From an uncultured Clostridia bacterium (GTDB taxonomy: Bacteria > Bacillota_A > Clostridia > Oscillospirales > Oscillospiraceae), in assembly GCA_947307375.1 (NCBI GenBank), contig CAMZIX010000001.1, forward strand, positions 51,381 through 115,380: 64,000 nt of DNA, written 5' to 3'. A model generated the notes under the pieces. It was given only the letters and a program-made list of their open reading frames with translations, was not told where the DNA came from and made no database searches. Below are positions 1-7,555 of this stretch, in pieces. Position 1 is the stretch's first letter; every line of letters starts with the position of its first letter. The translations under genes were made by a program, and so were the position numbers.

Positions 1-610
1 GCTCTTTGATTTTGCTCGCGGTTCCGCTGACGTCGAATTTCGTGCCGATGATCAGAAAGAGGCCGAAAAGCACCAGCAGAACGATGAAAGCGCCGGCCTT
101 GCTGAGCCAGTGATAAAGGGCGTAGCCCAAGAGCCCGCCCAAGATCCCGCCGGAGGCCAGAAGCTGACCCGTGTGCGAAAGATCCTTGACGACGGGCTGC
201 AGTTCAAAGTCCTCGGGAGGCGCGCCGACGTTCAGGACCTGCATCATCGCGCCGAAGAGGATCGGCAGCAGGAGGATGCAGAGGACGCGGACCGCCACCG
301 GCCTTCCGTGATGAAAAAGCAGGATGACGGCGCAGAACAGAAAGGCGGGAGCCGCCAGCCAGAAGCCGTAACCGAGCAGCGATCTCATCCCGTTCGTCAC
401 GCGCACGATCACCGTGCCCTCGTTATTAAAAAAGCTGATGATCAGAAAAACGGCGGCAAGGAAGAACAGGACCCCCAGGATCTCACGGCGCATGGGCGCC
501 GCGGGCTCAGGCTGGGGCGCCTGCCGCTTCGAGCCGGCGGACTTCGTCGAAGCTTTTGTCGACGAGGCGCCGGAGGTCTTTTTCTTTTTTGATTTGGAGC
601 TCTGTGCCAT
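1..610 (-). CDS. DNA translocase FtsK/SpoIIIE, N-terminal part (cut by window edge)
   Basis: Reading the minus strand from an ATG at 610 gives 203 codons with no stop before the window edge. The first ~30 residues are basic and Lys/Ser-rich (MAQSSKSKKKKTSG...). Four hydrophobic segments follow, including stretches like GVLFFLAAVFLIISFF and AFIVLLVLFGLFLIIGTKF. This basic head plus four-helix membrane domain is the layout of FtsK/SpoIIIE translocases, which pump DNA through the division septum. The motor and gamma domains would lie outside the window, so family assignment rests on topology. uppP lies directly upstream on the same strand, 20 bases away, and the two are probably co-transcribed. 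Confidence 0.7.
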   Translation of the reverse strand, partial: MAQSSKSKKKKTSGASSTKASTKSAGSKRQAPQPEPAAPMRREILGVLFFLAAVFLIISFFNNEGTVIVRVTNGMRSLLGYGFWLAAPAFLFCAVILLFHHGRPVAVRVLCILLLPILFGAMMQVLNVGAPPEDFELQPVVKDLSHTGQLLASGGILGGLLGYALYHWLSKAGAFIVLLVLFGLFLIIGTKFDVSGTASKIKE

Positions 611-630
611 GAGCGATTCCTTTCCCCTTA

Positions 631-1464
631 TCAGAAAATCATCGTCAGGATGATGGACATGGCGCCGGCGACCCAGCAGTAATAGGCAAAGCCGCCGAAA
701 TGTCCGCTGCGGGAGATGCGTTTGAGCAGCGAGATCGCGCCGATGCCGGTGATCATCGCCACCGCCGTGCCGACCAGGTAGGCCGGCATGCTGGACCAAT
801 CGATGCCCTCCTCGATCGCGTCGGCAAAGCTGAGGATATTGGCGCCGAGAACGGCGGGAAGACTCATCAGGAAGGCGAACTTCACCGCGAATTCCCGCTT
901 CAGCCCCGTGGCGAGGCCGGCAGTGATCGTGGTGCCCGAGCGGGAAAGGCCCGGGATCGTGGCCACGCACTGACACACGCCGATCAGCAGGGCGTCTACC
1001 ATGGTCATGTTTTTCTCCGTCTTGCCGCCCTGTACCATTTTATCGGATACATAGAGCATAAAGCCGGTGAAGATCAGCATGACGCCGATAAAAATGCTGT
1101 TGTAATAAAGGCCCTCCACCATGTCTTTGATCGGCATGATGAGGAACAGCGGGAGCGTCGCCAGCACGATCATCAGAAACAGACGCGCCGCGGGATAGTG
1201 CTCCTTGCGCTTTCCGGCCTGAGGTCCCAGATTCACGAAACCCAGCACCTCGAAGAACATATCCACGATATCCTGCCAGTAAACCACGCAGATGGAGATC
1301 AGCGTGCCCAGATGCAGCAGCACGTCGAAAAACATATGTCCGTTCTCGGCTGTGGTCATATCGAACAGATTATTGAGGATCGAAAGATGACCCGAGCTGG
1401 ATATCGGCAGAAACTCCGCCAGACCCTGGACAAGGCCGAGAATGATCGCATTCCAAATCGACAA
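631..1464 (-). CDS. uppP: Undecaprenyl-diphosphatase UppP (BacA family)
   Basis: Integral membrane phosphatase that converts undecaprenyl diphosphate to the monophosphate, recycling the lipid carrier for peptidoglycan and surface polysaccharides. The 277-residue protein has the two family signatures: EFLPISSSGH at residues 17-26 and PGLSRSGTT at 171-179, which carry the catalytic Glu/Ser/Arg residues. About eight hydrophobic segments are present and the length is normal. The start is TTG, supported by an AGGGGG ribosome binding site about 8 bases upstream; no ATG fits better. It has its own promoter. Some members are linked to bacitracin resistance, but nothing here shows a dedicated resistance role. 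Confidence 0.95.
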   Translation of the reverse strand: MSIWNAIILGLVQGLAEFLPISSSGHLSILNNLFDMTTAENGHMFFDVLLHLGTLISICVVYWQDIVDMFFEVLGFVNLGPQAGKRKEHYPAARLFLMIVLATLPLFLIMPIKDMVEGLYYNSIFIGVMLIFTGFMLYVSDKMVQGGKTEKNMTMVDALLIGVCQCVATIPGLSRSGTTITAGLATGLKREFAVKFAFLMSLPAVLGANILSFADAIEEGIDWSSMPAYLVGTAVAMITGIGAISLLKRISRSGHFGGFAYYCWVAGAMSIILTMIF

Positions 1465-1497
1465 AACAACTTCCCCCTAAAAACTCATAACATTATA

Positions 1498-1526
1498 TTT
1501 ATAGCACATTTTTCCCGATATGACAA
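1498..1526 (-). promoter_or_regulatory. Promoter for uppP
   Basis: On the minus strand, TTGTCA (1521-1526), a 17-base spacer and TATAAA (1498-1503) lie about 34 bases upstream of the uppP TTG start. This is a sigma-A type pattern. Confidence 0.6.
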
Positions 1527-1545
1527 GTATCCGGGACTGGCCGAC

Positions 1546-2094
1546 TCAGGACAGGGTCAAACGCTGATATGCTGCGCCGTCCAGGTCTTTCCAGATCCAT
1601 TCCCGGTCCTCCAGGAGGATATATCCGCGCGCAGAGCCCTCCTTCGGGATCGAAACGGAGCCGGGATTGAAAATGTAAATGCCTTCGGTCGTCTGTTCCC
1701 GGCACGGCAGATGGGTGTGCCCGTGCAGCAGCACGTCCCCGGCCCGCAGCTGAGGCAGCGCTTCCCTGTTCCAGAGATGGCCGTGCGTGACAAAAACCGC
1801 GTGCCGGCCCGAGAAGAGCAGACTGTAATCCGCCATCATCGGGAAGCGCAGCACCATCTGGTCGATCTCCGCGTCGCAGTTGCCGCGCACACCGAAGATC
1901 CTGCCGCTGCGCTCGTTGAGCATGGCGGCGACCTCCATCGGCGCGTATTCCTCCGGCAGCGCATTGCGCGGGCCGTGATACAGGATATCCCCCAACAGGA
2001 CCAGGCGGTCCGCCCCCTCACGGTCCCAGGCCTCCAGCAGGCGGCGGCACCAATGGGCCGAGCCGTGGATATCGCTGGCGATCATCAGTTTCAT
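1546..2094 (-). CDS. YfcE/MJ0936-type metallophosphoesterase
   Basis: Small calcineurin-like phosphodiesterase of 182 residues. All metal-binding motifs are present in order: DIHG (8-11), GDILYHG (35-41), GNCD (71-74), THGH (103-106) and HGHTH (124-128). The family (YfcE in E. coli, YsnB in Bacillus) cleaves phosphodiester substrates in vitro; the cellular substrate is unknown. An in-frame GTG three codons upstream is rejected because the AGAGGAG ribosome binding site almost touches it but is about 10 bases from the ATG at 2094. The gene has its own promoter and is divergent from the glycosylase-like gene at 2216. Confidence 0.85.
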   Translation of the reverse strand: MKLMIASDIHGSAHWCRRLLEAWDREGADRLVLLGDILYHGPRNALPEEYAPMEVAAMLNERSGRIFGVRGNCDAEIDQMVLRFPMMADYSLLFSGRHAVFVTHGHLWNREALPQLRAGDVLLHGHTHLPCREQTTEGIYIFNPGSVSIPKEGSARGYILLEDREWIWKDLDGAAYQRLTLS

Positions 2095-2117
2095 ATCAAT
2101 CACGCTCCTCTGCCTGT

Positions 2118-2146
2118 ATTATACCTGTTCCCCGCTCATTCTTCAA
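2118..2146 (-). promoter_or_regulatory. Promoter for the YfcE-type phosphodiesterase
   Basis: Minus strand TTGAAG (2141-2146), 17-base spacer, perfect TATAAT (2118-2123), about 23 bases before the start codon. Confidence 0.7.
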
Positions 2147-2167
2147 TCGAAAAGTATGCGGGCTCCC

Positions 2168-2196
2168 TTGACTTTTCCCGGAATATCAAGGATAAT
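2168..2196 (+). promoter_or_regulatory. Promoter for the DNA glycosylase-like gene
   Basis: TTGACT (2168-2173), 17-base spacer, GATAAT (2191-2196), 19 bases before the ATG at 2216. It is back-to-back with the divergent promoter of the phosphodiesterase gene. Confidence 0.6.
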
Positions 2197-2215
2197 TCAG
2201 CAAAGAGGTGATCAC

Positions 2216-2755
2216 ATGCCCGCAGAACGTCAGGCGCTCTCGCACGGCTTCGGGCCGTTCTACACGCCGGAATCGCGCGTTTTGATCCTCGGCAGCTTCC
2301 CCTCGGTGAAATCCCGTGAGCAAAGCTTCTTTTACGGTCACCCCCGCAACCGCTTCTGGCCGGTGCTGGCCGCGATCTGCCGTGAGGAGACGCCGGACAC
2401 GCTCGAGGAGAAAAAGGCTTTTCTGGAACGTCATCACATCGCGCTGTATGACGTGATCGAAAGCTGCAGCATCGTCGGCTCGTCCGACAGCAGCATCCGT
2501 GACGTCGTGCCGGCGGATCTGCGGCCGATCCTGGCCGGGACTTCGGTGGGAAACCGGATCTACACCAACGGGAAAACGGCCGCCGCGCTTTACGAGCGCT
2601 ATCTGTTCCCGCTGCTCGGCATCCCCGCCGTGCCGCTTCCCTCCACGAGCCCGGCCAACGCCGCCTGTTCTCTGCCGAAGCTGACGGAGCGCTGGGCGGC
2701 AGACCTGTTTCCGGCTTTATCGGATTGCGTCCAAAATCCTTCGGAGAACGCATAA
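2216..2755 (+). CDS. Hypoxanthine (deoxyinosine) DNA glycosylase-like protein, uracil-DNA-glycosylase superfamily
   Basis: A 179-residue member of the UDG superfamily, probably removing deaminated bases from DNA. Motif 1 reads LGSFPSVKS (25-33), followed by SFFYGHPRNRFW (37-48). The C-terminal LPSTSPANA (141-149) fits the helix-cap motif. The combination of SFPS...REQ.FFYGHPRN.FW is characteristic of the DNA-deoxyinosine glycosylase subgroup; substrate preference is inferred from that resemblance only. The ATG at 2216 is chosen because AAGAGGTG lies just upstream; a longer in-frame start at 2156 lacks a good site and would overlap the promoter. Confidence 0.8.
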   Translation: MPAERQALSHGFGPFYTPESRVLILGSFPSVKSREQSFFYGHPRNRFWPVLAAICREETPDTLEEKKAFLERHHIALYDVIESCSIVGSSDSSIRDVVPADLRPILAGTSVGNRIYTNGKTAAALYERYLFPLLGIPAVPLPSTSPANAACSLPKLTERWAADLFPALSDCVQNPSENA

Positions 2756-2762
2756 AAAAAGC

Positions 2763-2791
2763 TTGAATTGTGGATTTAGGTATGCTATACT
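2763..2791 (+). promoter_or_regulatory. Promoter for secG
   Basis: TTGAAT (2763-2768), 17-base spacer, TATACT (2786-2791), 43 bases upstream of the secG ATG. Confidence 0.65.
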
Positions 2792-2834
2792 GTCAAAGCT
2801 GTCAAACTGAAAAATATCGAAAGGATTGATATAC

Positions 2835-3071
2835 ATGACTGCCATCAAGATCATTCTCACGGTCCTTCAGCTTCTCTCCGGTCTCGCGGTGACCGCCGTC
2901 GTTCTGATGCAGAGCGGCAAGAGCGCGGGTCTGTCCGGCGCCATCTCCGGCGGCGCCGAGACCTTCCTGTCCAAGGGCAAGGCCAAGACCTGGGACGAAA
3001 AGCTCGCCAAGGCGACGCCCTGGTTTGCCGGCGTGTTCGTTCTGCTGACCTTCGTGCTGCATTTCGTTTGA
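2835..3071 (+). CDS. secG: Preprotein translocase subunit SecG
   Basis: A 78-residue protein with two transmembrane helices (about residues 4-25 and 56-77) joined by a Gly/Ser-rich loop containing LMQSGKSAGLSGAISGGAE. This is the SecG signature; SecG is the accessory subunit of the SecYEG export channel. ATG at 2835 follows AAAGGA at about 10 bases; the in-frame TTG at 2826 abuts that site and is less likely. It is a single-gene unit with its own promoter and terminator. Confidence 0.93.
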   Translation: MTAIKIILTVLQLLSGLAVTAVVLMQSGKSAGLSGAISGGAETFLSKGKAKTWDEKLAKATPWFAGVFVLLTFVLHFV

Positions 3072-3085
3072 CCGAAACAAAAAAT

Positions 3086-3116
3086 CCCCGTCCGATCCCT
3101 TCGGACGGGGGTTTTT
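3086..3116. terminator. Bidirectional terminator between secG and the Spx/ArsC-like gene
   Basis: Ten-bp GC-rich stem (3086-3095 with 3101-3110) and a five-base loop, T-run at 3112-3116 on the plus strand and an A-run at 3078-3084 that serves the minus strand. Confidence 0.85.
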
Positions 3117-3449
3117 CTATTCCCAGGTTTTCCAGATCTCCGGGCAATAGCCGACGGTGGCCTGCCTGCCGTTTCGAACGACAGGCGTTTTGATGAGATA
3201 CGGATCTTCATAGAGCTTATCGAGCTTAGCCTCGTTCGAGGCCAGATACTGCAGCAGCGGATAATCCTGATCCTTCTCGTCGATCAGCGCCTCGAGACCG
3301 ACGGCGTTTCTCACAGAGCTCAGCTCGCCGCGGCTCATGCCGTATTTCAACAGATCGATATACTGATATTTGATCCGACGCTCTTTGAACCAGCGCTCGG
3401 CTTTTTTTGTGTCAAAGCACTTGGCTTTGCCGAAAATCTGGATGTTCAT
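3117..3449 (-). CDS. Spx/ArsC-family protein
   Basis: A 110-residue thioredoxin-fold protein: NIQIFGKAKCFDTKKAERWFKE at the N-terminus, KTPVVRNGRQATVGY near the C-terminus. These are the landmarks of the ArsC/Spx/MgsR family. The N-terminal motif has a single Cys followed by Phe-Asp-Thr, so there is no CxxC redox switch as in Spx; it is closer to YffB/ArsC-like proteins. The function is unproven: arsenate reduction would need additional catalytic cysteines that are absent. It is the last gene of the rpe-recR-rnjA unit, 3 bases after rnjA. Confidence 0.75.
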   Translation of the reverse strand: MNIQIFGKAKCFDTKKAERWFKERRIKYQYIDLLKYGMSRGELSSVRNAVGLEALIDEKDQDYPLLQYLASNEAKLDKLYEDPYLIKTPVVRNGRQATVGYCPEIWKTWE

Positions 3450-3452
3450 GCT

Positions 3453-5111
3453 TCAAATCTCCGTAATCACCGGCAGGATCATCGGGCTGCGGCGCGTCGC
3501 CTTGAACAGATAGCCCGAGACATTGGATTTGACCTTGGCCTTGATGCTGGTCCAGTCCGTGATATGCGCCTCGCGGCATGCGTCGACCGTCTCATAGGTC
3601 ACGCGTTCCAGCTCGCCCATCAGCTCCTCGGCCTCTTTGACGTAGATGAAGCCGCGGGTCACGATCTCGGGCTTGGCGATCAGGGTATGGTCGTAGGACG
3701 AGTACGGCAGAACGATCACGATCATGCCGTCCTCCGCCAGGCGCTGGCGGTCATGCAGCACGACGCTGCCCACTTCTCCGCCGCCGATGCCGTTGACCAG
3801 CACGGCGCCGGCCGGCACCGCGCCCTCGATCTCGATCGACTTCTTTCCGACGACGATCACGCTGCCGTTTTCCGCGATGACGACATTATGCGGCTGCACG
3901 CCCATCAGCTTGCCGAGCTCCGCGTGCTTGACCAGCATGCGCTGCTCGCCGTGAAGCGGGATAAAATACTTCGGCTTCGTCAGCGCCAGCATCATCTTCA
4001 GCTCCTCCTGCGAGGCGTGGCCGGAGACGTGCAGGTCGGTGTGGCGGTCGTAAATGACCTCCGCTCCCTTGGCGAAGAGCGCGTCGATGACACGGCTGAT
4101 GGTGTTCTCGTTGCCGGGGATGGCCGAGGCGGAAATGATCACGCGGTCGCCCGCGTCGATGTGCACCTGCTTATGCTCGGAAAATGCCATGCGATACAGG
4201 GCGGACATGCTCTCGCCCTGGCTGCCGGTGGAGATGATGACGACCTGGTCGTTGGGCAGACGGTTGGCCTGGTCGAGGTCGATCAGCACGTTTTCCGGGA
4301 TCTCCATATAGCCGAGCTCCATCGACACCTTCAGCACGTTTTCCATGCTGCGGCCGGAGATCGCCACGCGGCGGCCGTACTTGTCCGCGACGGAAATGAT
4401 CTGCTGCAGGCGATGGACGTTGGAGGCGAAGGTGGTGATGATGATGCGCTTTTTGCAGCCGACAAAGAGCTTGTCGAAGCTCTCGCCGACCTTGCGCTCG
4501 GAATCGGAATGGCCGGGCTTTTCCACATTGGTCGAGTCGCCCAGGAGGGCGAGCACACCCTCGTTGCCGAGCTGTCCGAGGCGCGTCAGGTCGATCATGC
4601 CGCCGCTGATCGGCGTCACGTCGATCTTCCAGTCGCCGGTGTGGATCAGCGTGCCGATCGGCGTTTTGATCGCAAGGGCCACGGAATCCGGGATGGAGTG
4701 GTTGACGTGGATGAATTCCACGGTGAAGCAGCCGAGGCGGAAGACCGAGCCGGGCTTCTTGGTAAAGATCTGGGTGTTGTAAAGCAGATCGTGCTCGTCA
4801 AGCTTCAGCTCCACGAGCGCCGCCGTCAGCGGCGTGGTGTAGATGGGAACGTCGAGCTCCCGGAGCACATAGGGAACGGCGCCGATGTGGTCCTCGTGAC
4901 CGTGGGTCAGGATGATGCCGCGGATCTTATCGACATTGGCGCGCAGATAACTGATGTCGGGCAGGACGATATCGATGCCGTACATATCCTCGTCGGGAAA
5001 GCCCATGCCGCAGTCGACGACGATGATATCGCTGCCGAATTCATAGGCCGTCATGTTCTTCCCGATCTCACCGAGACCGCCCAAAGGGATGATTTTTAAC
5101 TTGGATTGCAT
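3453..5111 (-). CDS. rnj: Ribonuclease J
   Basis: Metallo-beta-lactamase/beta-CASP nuclease with 5'-3' exo- and endonuclease activity, central to mRNA decay and rRNA maturation in Gram-positive bacteria. The 552-residue protein starts MQSKLKIIPLGGLGEIGKNM and carries the zinc motif THGHEDHIGA (69-78) and a later GHA(S)QEEL beta-CASP motif. GGAG sits 5-6 bases before the ATG at 5111. An in-frame start at 5174 would add 21 residues but has no clear ribosome binding site. Length is typical of RNase J1/J2; I cannot say which paralogue this is. Overlaps nothing and lies 82 bases downstream of recR. Confidence 0.93.
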   Translation of the reverse strand: MQSKLKIIPLGGLGEIGKNMTAYEFGSDIIVVDCGMGFPDEDMYGIDIVLPDISYLRANVDKIRGIILTHGHEDHIGAVPYVLRELDVPIYTTPLTAALVELKLDEHDLLYNTQIFTKKPGSVFRLGCFTVEFIHVNHSIPDSVALAIKTPIGTLIHTGDWKIDVTPISGGMIDLTRLGQLGNEGVLALLGDSTNVEKPGHSDSERKVGESFDKLFVGCKKRIIITTFASNVHRLQQIISVADKYGRRVAISGRSMENVLKVSMELGYMEIPENVLIDLDQANRLPNDQVVIISTGSQGESMSALYRMAFSEHKQVHIDAGDRVIISASAIPGNENTISRVIDALFAKGAEVIYDRHTDLHVSGHASQEELKMMLALTKPKYFIPLHGEQRMLVKHAELGKLMGVQPHNVVIAENGSVIVVGKKSIEIEGAVPAGAVLVNGIGGGEVGSVVLHDRQRLAEDGMIVIVLPYSSYDHTLIAKPEIVTRGFIYVKEAEELMGELERVTYETVDACREAHITDWTSIKAKVKSNVSGYLFKATRRSPMILPVITEI

Positions 5112-5193
5112 AGAATCTCCATTCAAAGTGTATGTAAAAAGGTCTTTGCAGGAATCATATCCAGCATGATTCAATTATATAACGCGGAGGCGC

Positions 5194-5793
5194 TCACATT
5201 TCCGTCCGGCCCTCGATGGCACGGTTGAGCGTTGCGTCGTCGGCGAACTCCAGATTGGAGCCGACCGGGATGCCGTAGGCCAGGCGCGTGACCTTGATCC
5301 GGAACGGCTTGAGCAGACGGGAGATGTACATGGCCGTCGCCTCCCCCTCCGTGTCGGGGTTCGTGGCCATGATGACCTCCTCGATCTCCTCGTCTGCCAC
5401 CCGCTGCAGCAGTTCCTTGATGCGGATGTCATCCGGGCCGACGTGGCTCATCGGGGAAAGCACGCCGTGCAGGACATGGTAGGTGCCGTTGTACTCGCGT
5501 CCGCGCTCGATGCTCAGCACGTCGCGCGGCTCGGACACGACGCAGATCGTGGACTTGTCGCGGCGGTCGCTGGCACAGATGGAACAGATCTCGCCCTCGG
5601 TCAGGTTCTGGCAGATCCTGCAGCAGTGCACGCTGGTCCGGGCCTCGACGATGGCGTCGGCGAAGGCGCGCGCCTCCTCCTCGGGCCGGGACAGGACGTG
5701 AAAGGCCAGGCGCTGGGCGCTTTTCCGCCCGATGCCGGGCAGGGAGGCGAACTGATCGATCAGAGCTTCCAGGGAAGCGGGAAAGAAAGACAT
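5194..5793 (-). CDS. recR: Recombination protein RecR
   Basis: RecR forms a ring-shaped DNA clamp acting with RecF/RecO in gap repair. At 199 residues the length is standard. Seen in order: a helix-hairpin-helix (LPGIGRKSAQRLAFHVL, 18-34), a C4 zinc finger (C58-x2-C61...C70-x2-C73), and a TOPRIM domain containing VVSEPRDVLSIER and the acidic motif TNPDTEGEATA. GGAGAG precedes the ATG. Unlike many Firmicutes it is not beside dnaX or the YbaB-family gene; here it follows rpe. Confidence 0.95.
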   Translation of the reverse strand: MSFFPASLEALIDQFASLPGIGRKSAQRLAFHVLSRPEEEARAFADAIVEARTSVHCCRICQNLTEGEICSICASDRRDKSTICVVSEPRDVLSIERGREYNGTYHVLHGVLSPMSHVGPDDIRIKELLQRVADEEIEEVIMATNPDTEGEATAMYISRLLKPFRIKVTRLAYGIPVGSNLEFADDATLNRAIEGRTEM

Positions 5794-5810
5794 GGCAGAA
5801 CTCTCCGAAT

Positions 5811-6467
5811 TCAGATTTCACCGCGCAGCGCGGCGATGGCGGCGATGCGGTCCGGTTTTCCGAAGACCGCGCTGCCCGCGACAAGCACGTTGGCGCCGGC
5901 CTCAATGACCAGGGGTGCCGTTTCCGGCGTGATCCCGCCGTCGACCTCCAGATCGCAGGCGGGATTGATCTCGTCCAGACGGCGGCGGAGCAGGCGGATC
6001 TTGTCCAGCTGGTCGAACATAAAGCTCTGGCCGCCGAAGCCGGGCTCCACCGTCATGACGAGCACCATATCGACCAGCGGCAGATAGGGCTCGGCCGCCG
6101 CGGCGGGCGTAGCGGGCTTGAGCGTGACGGCGGTCTTCCTGCCGAGCGCGCGGATCGTTTCGAGGGCGAGAAGGTTGTTCTCCGTCGTGTCCGCCTCGAC
6201 ATGGATGTTGACGAGATCGGCGCCGGCCTCACAGAAGGCGCGGACGTAGCGCAGCGGACGGTCGATCATCAGATGAACGTCCATAAACAGGTCGCTGCAG
6301 CGGCGCAGGGAGCGCAGGACCGGAATGCCGAAGGAGATATTCGGGACAAAGATCCCGTCCATCACGTCGAAATGGACATAGTCGGCGCCGGCGGACCGGA
6401 TCTCCGACAATTCCTCGCCGAGGCGCGACCAGTCGGCCGAGAGAACGGAAGGCGCAATTTTGATCAT
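5811..6467 (-). CDS. rpe: Ribulose-phosphate 3-epimerase
   Basis: TIM-barrel enzyme of the pentose phosphate pathway interconverting ribulose-5-phosphate and xylulose-5-phosphate. The 218-residue protein shows IAPSVLSADW, HFDVMDGIFVPN, DVHLMI, VEPGFGGQSF and EVDGGI, i.e. the metal-binding and catalytic segments of the family. ATG at 6467 follows GGAGGAG; the GTG/other start seven codons upstream is not needed. First gene of an operon with recR and rnj, under a clear promoter. Confidence 0.95.
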   Translation of the reverse strand: MIKIAPSVLSADWSRLGEELSEIRSAGADYVHFDVMDGIFVPNISFGIPVLRSLRRCSDLFMDVHLMIDRPLRYVRAFCEAGADLVNIHVEADTTENNLLALETIRALGRKTAVTLKPATPAAAAEPYLPLVDMVLVMTVEPGFGGQSFMFDQLDKIRLLRRRLDEINPACDLEVDGGITPETAPLVIEAGANVLVAGSAVFGKPDRIAAIAALRGEI

Positions 6468-6503
6468 GGCAGGCTCCTCCGCGGGCAAAAATGGTGTTAA
6501 TTG

Positions 6504-6532
6504 ATTATACTACAGCAGATGTTGCAATGCAA
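6504..6532 (-). promoter_or_regulatory. Promoter for the rpe-recR-rnj operon
   Basis: Minus strand TTGCAT (6527-6532), 17-base spacer, TATAAT (6504-6509). The interval 6533-6698 between this and the xpaC promoter holds no gene; it is AT-rich and I see nothing else certain in it. Confidence 0.65.
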
Positions 6533-6698
6533 GAAGCAGCCTTCACAAGATATGGTGGCTCAAAGATCGTGCGATTCTATCACAGTTGACAAGCTTTGTA
6601 AAGCGAAAAGCGCGAATCTTTTCCCTATCAGGGTAAATAAACGCCGATAATTTCCTTTTTATTTACAAATAGCCTGTCGAATACCCGCGTCTATACCC

Positions 6699-6727
6699 TT
6701 GACGCACCGAAGGTTTCGATATAAAAT
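6699..6727 (+). promoter_or_regulatory. Promoter for the xpaC-telA operon
   Basis: TTGACG (6699-6704), 17-base spacer, TAAAAT (6722-6727), 32 bases before the ATG. Confidence 0.7.
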
Positions 6728-6759
6728 AATGCAATAGAAATCAAAAAGGAGGTATGCCT

Positions 6760-7527
6760 ATGGCCAACCGCAGAAGAAAGCGCAAAGGATATGTCAGCCC
6801 CTTCTATACCTTCGCTCTGCTGTGGCTCCTCCTGTCCGGCGCTCTGCCGGTATTCACCGTCGCCGGTCTGCTGATCACCTTCGGCGTTTCCGCCGGCGCC
6901 GCGTTCCTGGCCGGCCGGATCTCCGCCTCCCGGGGCGAGGCCCAGGAGAAAAAGGAAGCGGAGGCCGCACGCCGCGCCGCCGCGGTCCGCAAAACGCAGG
7001 CCAAAGCCCCCTCCGTCCGGAAGACGGACGCGCCCGCCGCCGAACCCGCTCCCGCCAAGAAGAGCTACGGCCCGGAGGTCGACCCCATCATCGAGGAGGG
7101 CAACCGCGCGCTGAGCGAAATGGGCAGACTGTACACCTCGATCAAGGATCCGGAGATCCGTAAAAAGATCAACGAGATCATGCGCATCACCGACAAGATC
7201 ACGCAGGACGCGATCGCCGATCCCTCGGATATCCCGCAGATCAAGAAGTTCATGAACTACTACCTGCCCACCACGATCAAGCTCCTCAACGCCTACGACC
7301 GGATGAGCGCACAGGGTATCGAGGGCGAAAACCTCACCAAGAGCATGAACAACATCAACGAGATGCTCGACGCGGCCATCGAAGCCTACAAAAAGCGGCT
7401 GGACTCCCTCTTCGCCAACCAGGCGCTGGATATCGAGACGGATATCCAGGTCATGAACACGATGCTGGCCCGCGAGGGCCTGACCGGCGAAAAGGATTTT
7501 CAGGTCGCCGAATCCGGAAGCAACTAA
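6760..7527 (+). CDS. XpaC-family membrane protein (5-bromo-4-chloroindolyl phosphate hydrolysis family)
   Basis: A 255-residue protein: a basic head (MANRRRKRKGYV), two adjacent hydrophobic segments (about 14-32 and 36-52), a charged Ala/Lys/Pro linker, and a helical C-terminal domain with IRKKINEIMRITDKI, IKKFMNYYLPTTIKLL and a DALFANQALDIETDIQVM-like end. This matches the XpaC family, whose name comes from a Bacillus phenotype and not a known reaction. XpaC and TelA genes are often paired, as here (telA follows 28 bases later). ATG 6754 lies inside the ribosome binding site AGGAGG (6747-6752), so the start is ATG 6760 with a 7-base spacer. Confidence 0.8.
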   Translation: MANRRRKRKGYVSPFYTFALLWLLLSGALPVFTVAGLLITFGVSAGAAFLAGRISASRGEAQEKKEAEAARRAAAVRKTQAKAPSVRKTDAPAAEPAPAKKSYGPEVDPIIEEGNRALSEMGRLYTSIKDPEIRKKINEIMRITDKITQDAIADPSDIPQIKKFMNYYLPTTIKLLNAYDRMSAQGIEGENLTKSMNNINEMLDAAIEAYKKRLDSLFANQALDIETDIQVMNTMLAREGLTGEKDFQVAESGSN

Positions 7528-7555
7528 CCGCAGATAAGGAAAGGAATGAAGCGTT

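Noticed and set aside
110..653. Plus-strand frames at the left edge
   Set aside because: They are antisense to the partial FtsK N-terminus, whose four membrane helices and basic head make the better gene model.
3564..5099. 511-codon open frame antisense to RNase J
   Set aside because: His/Asp/Val-rich low-complexity translation typical of a reverse frame of GC-rich coding DNA; RNase J is unambiguous on the other strand.
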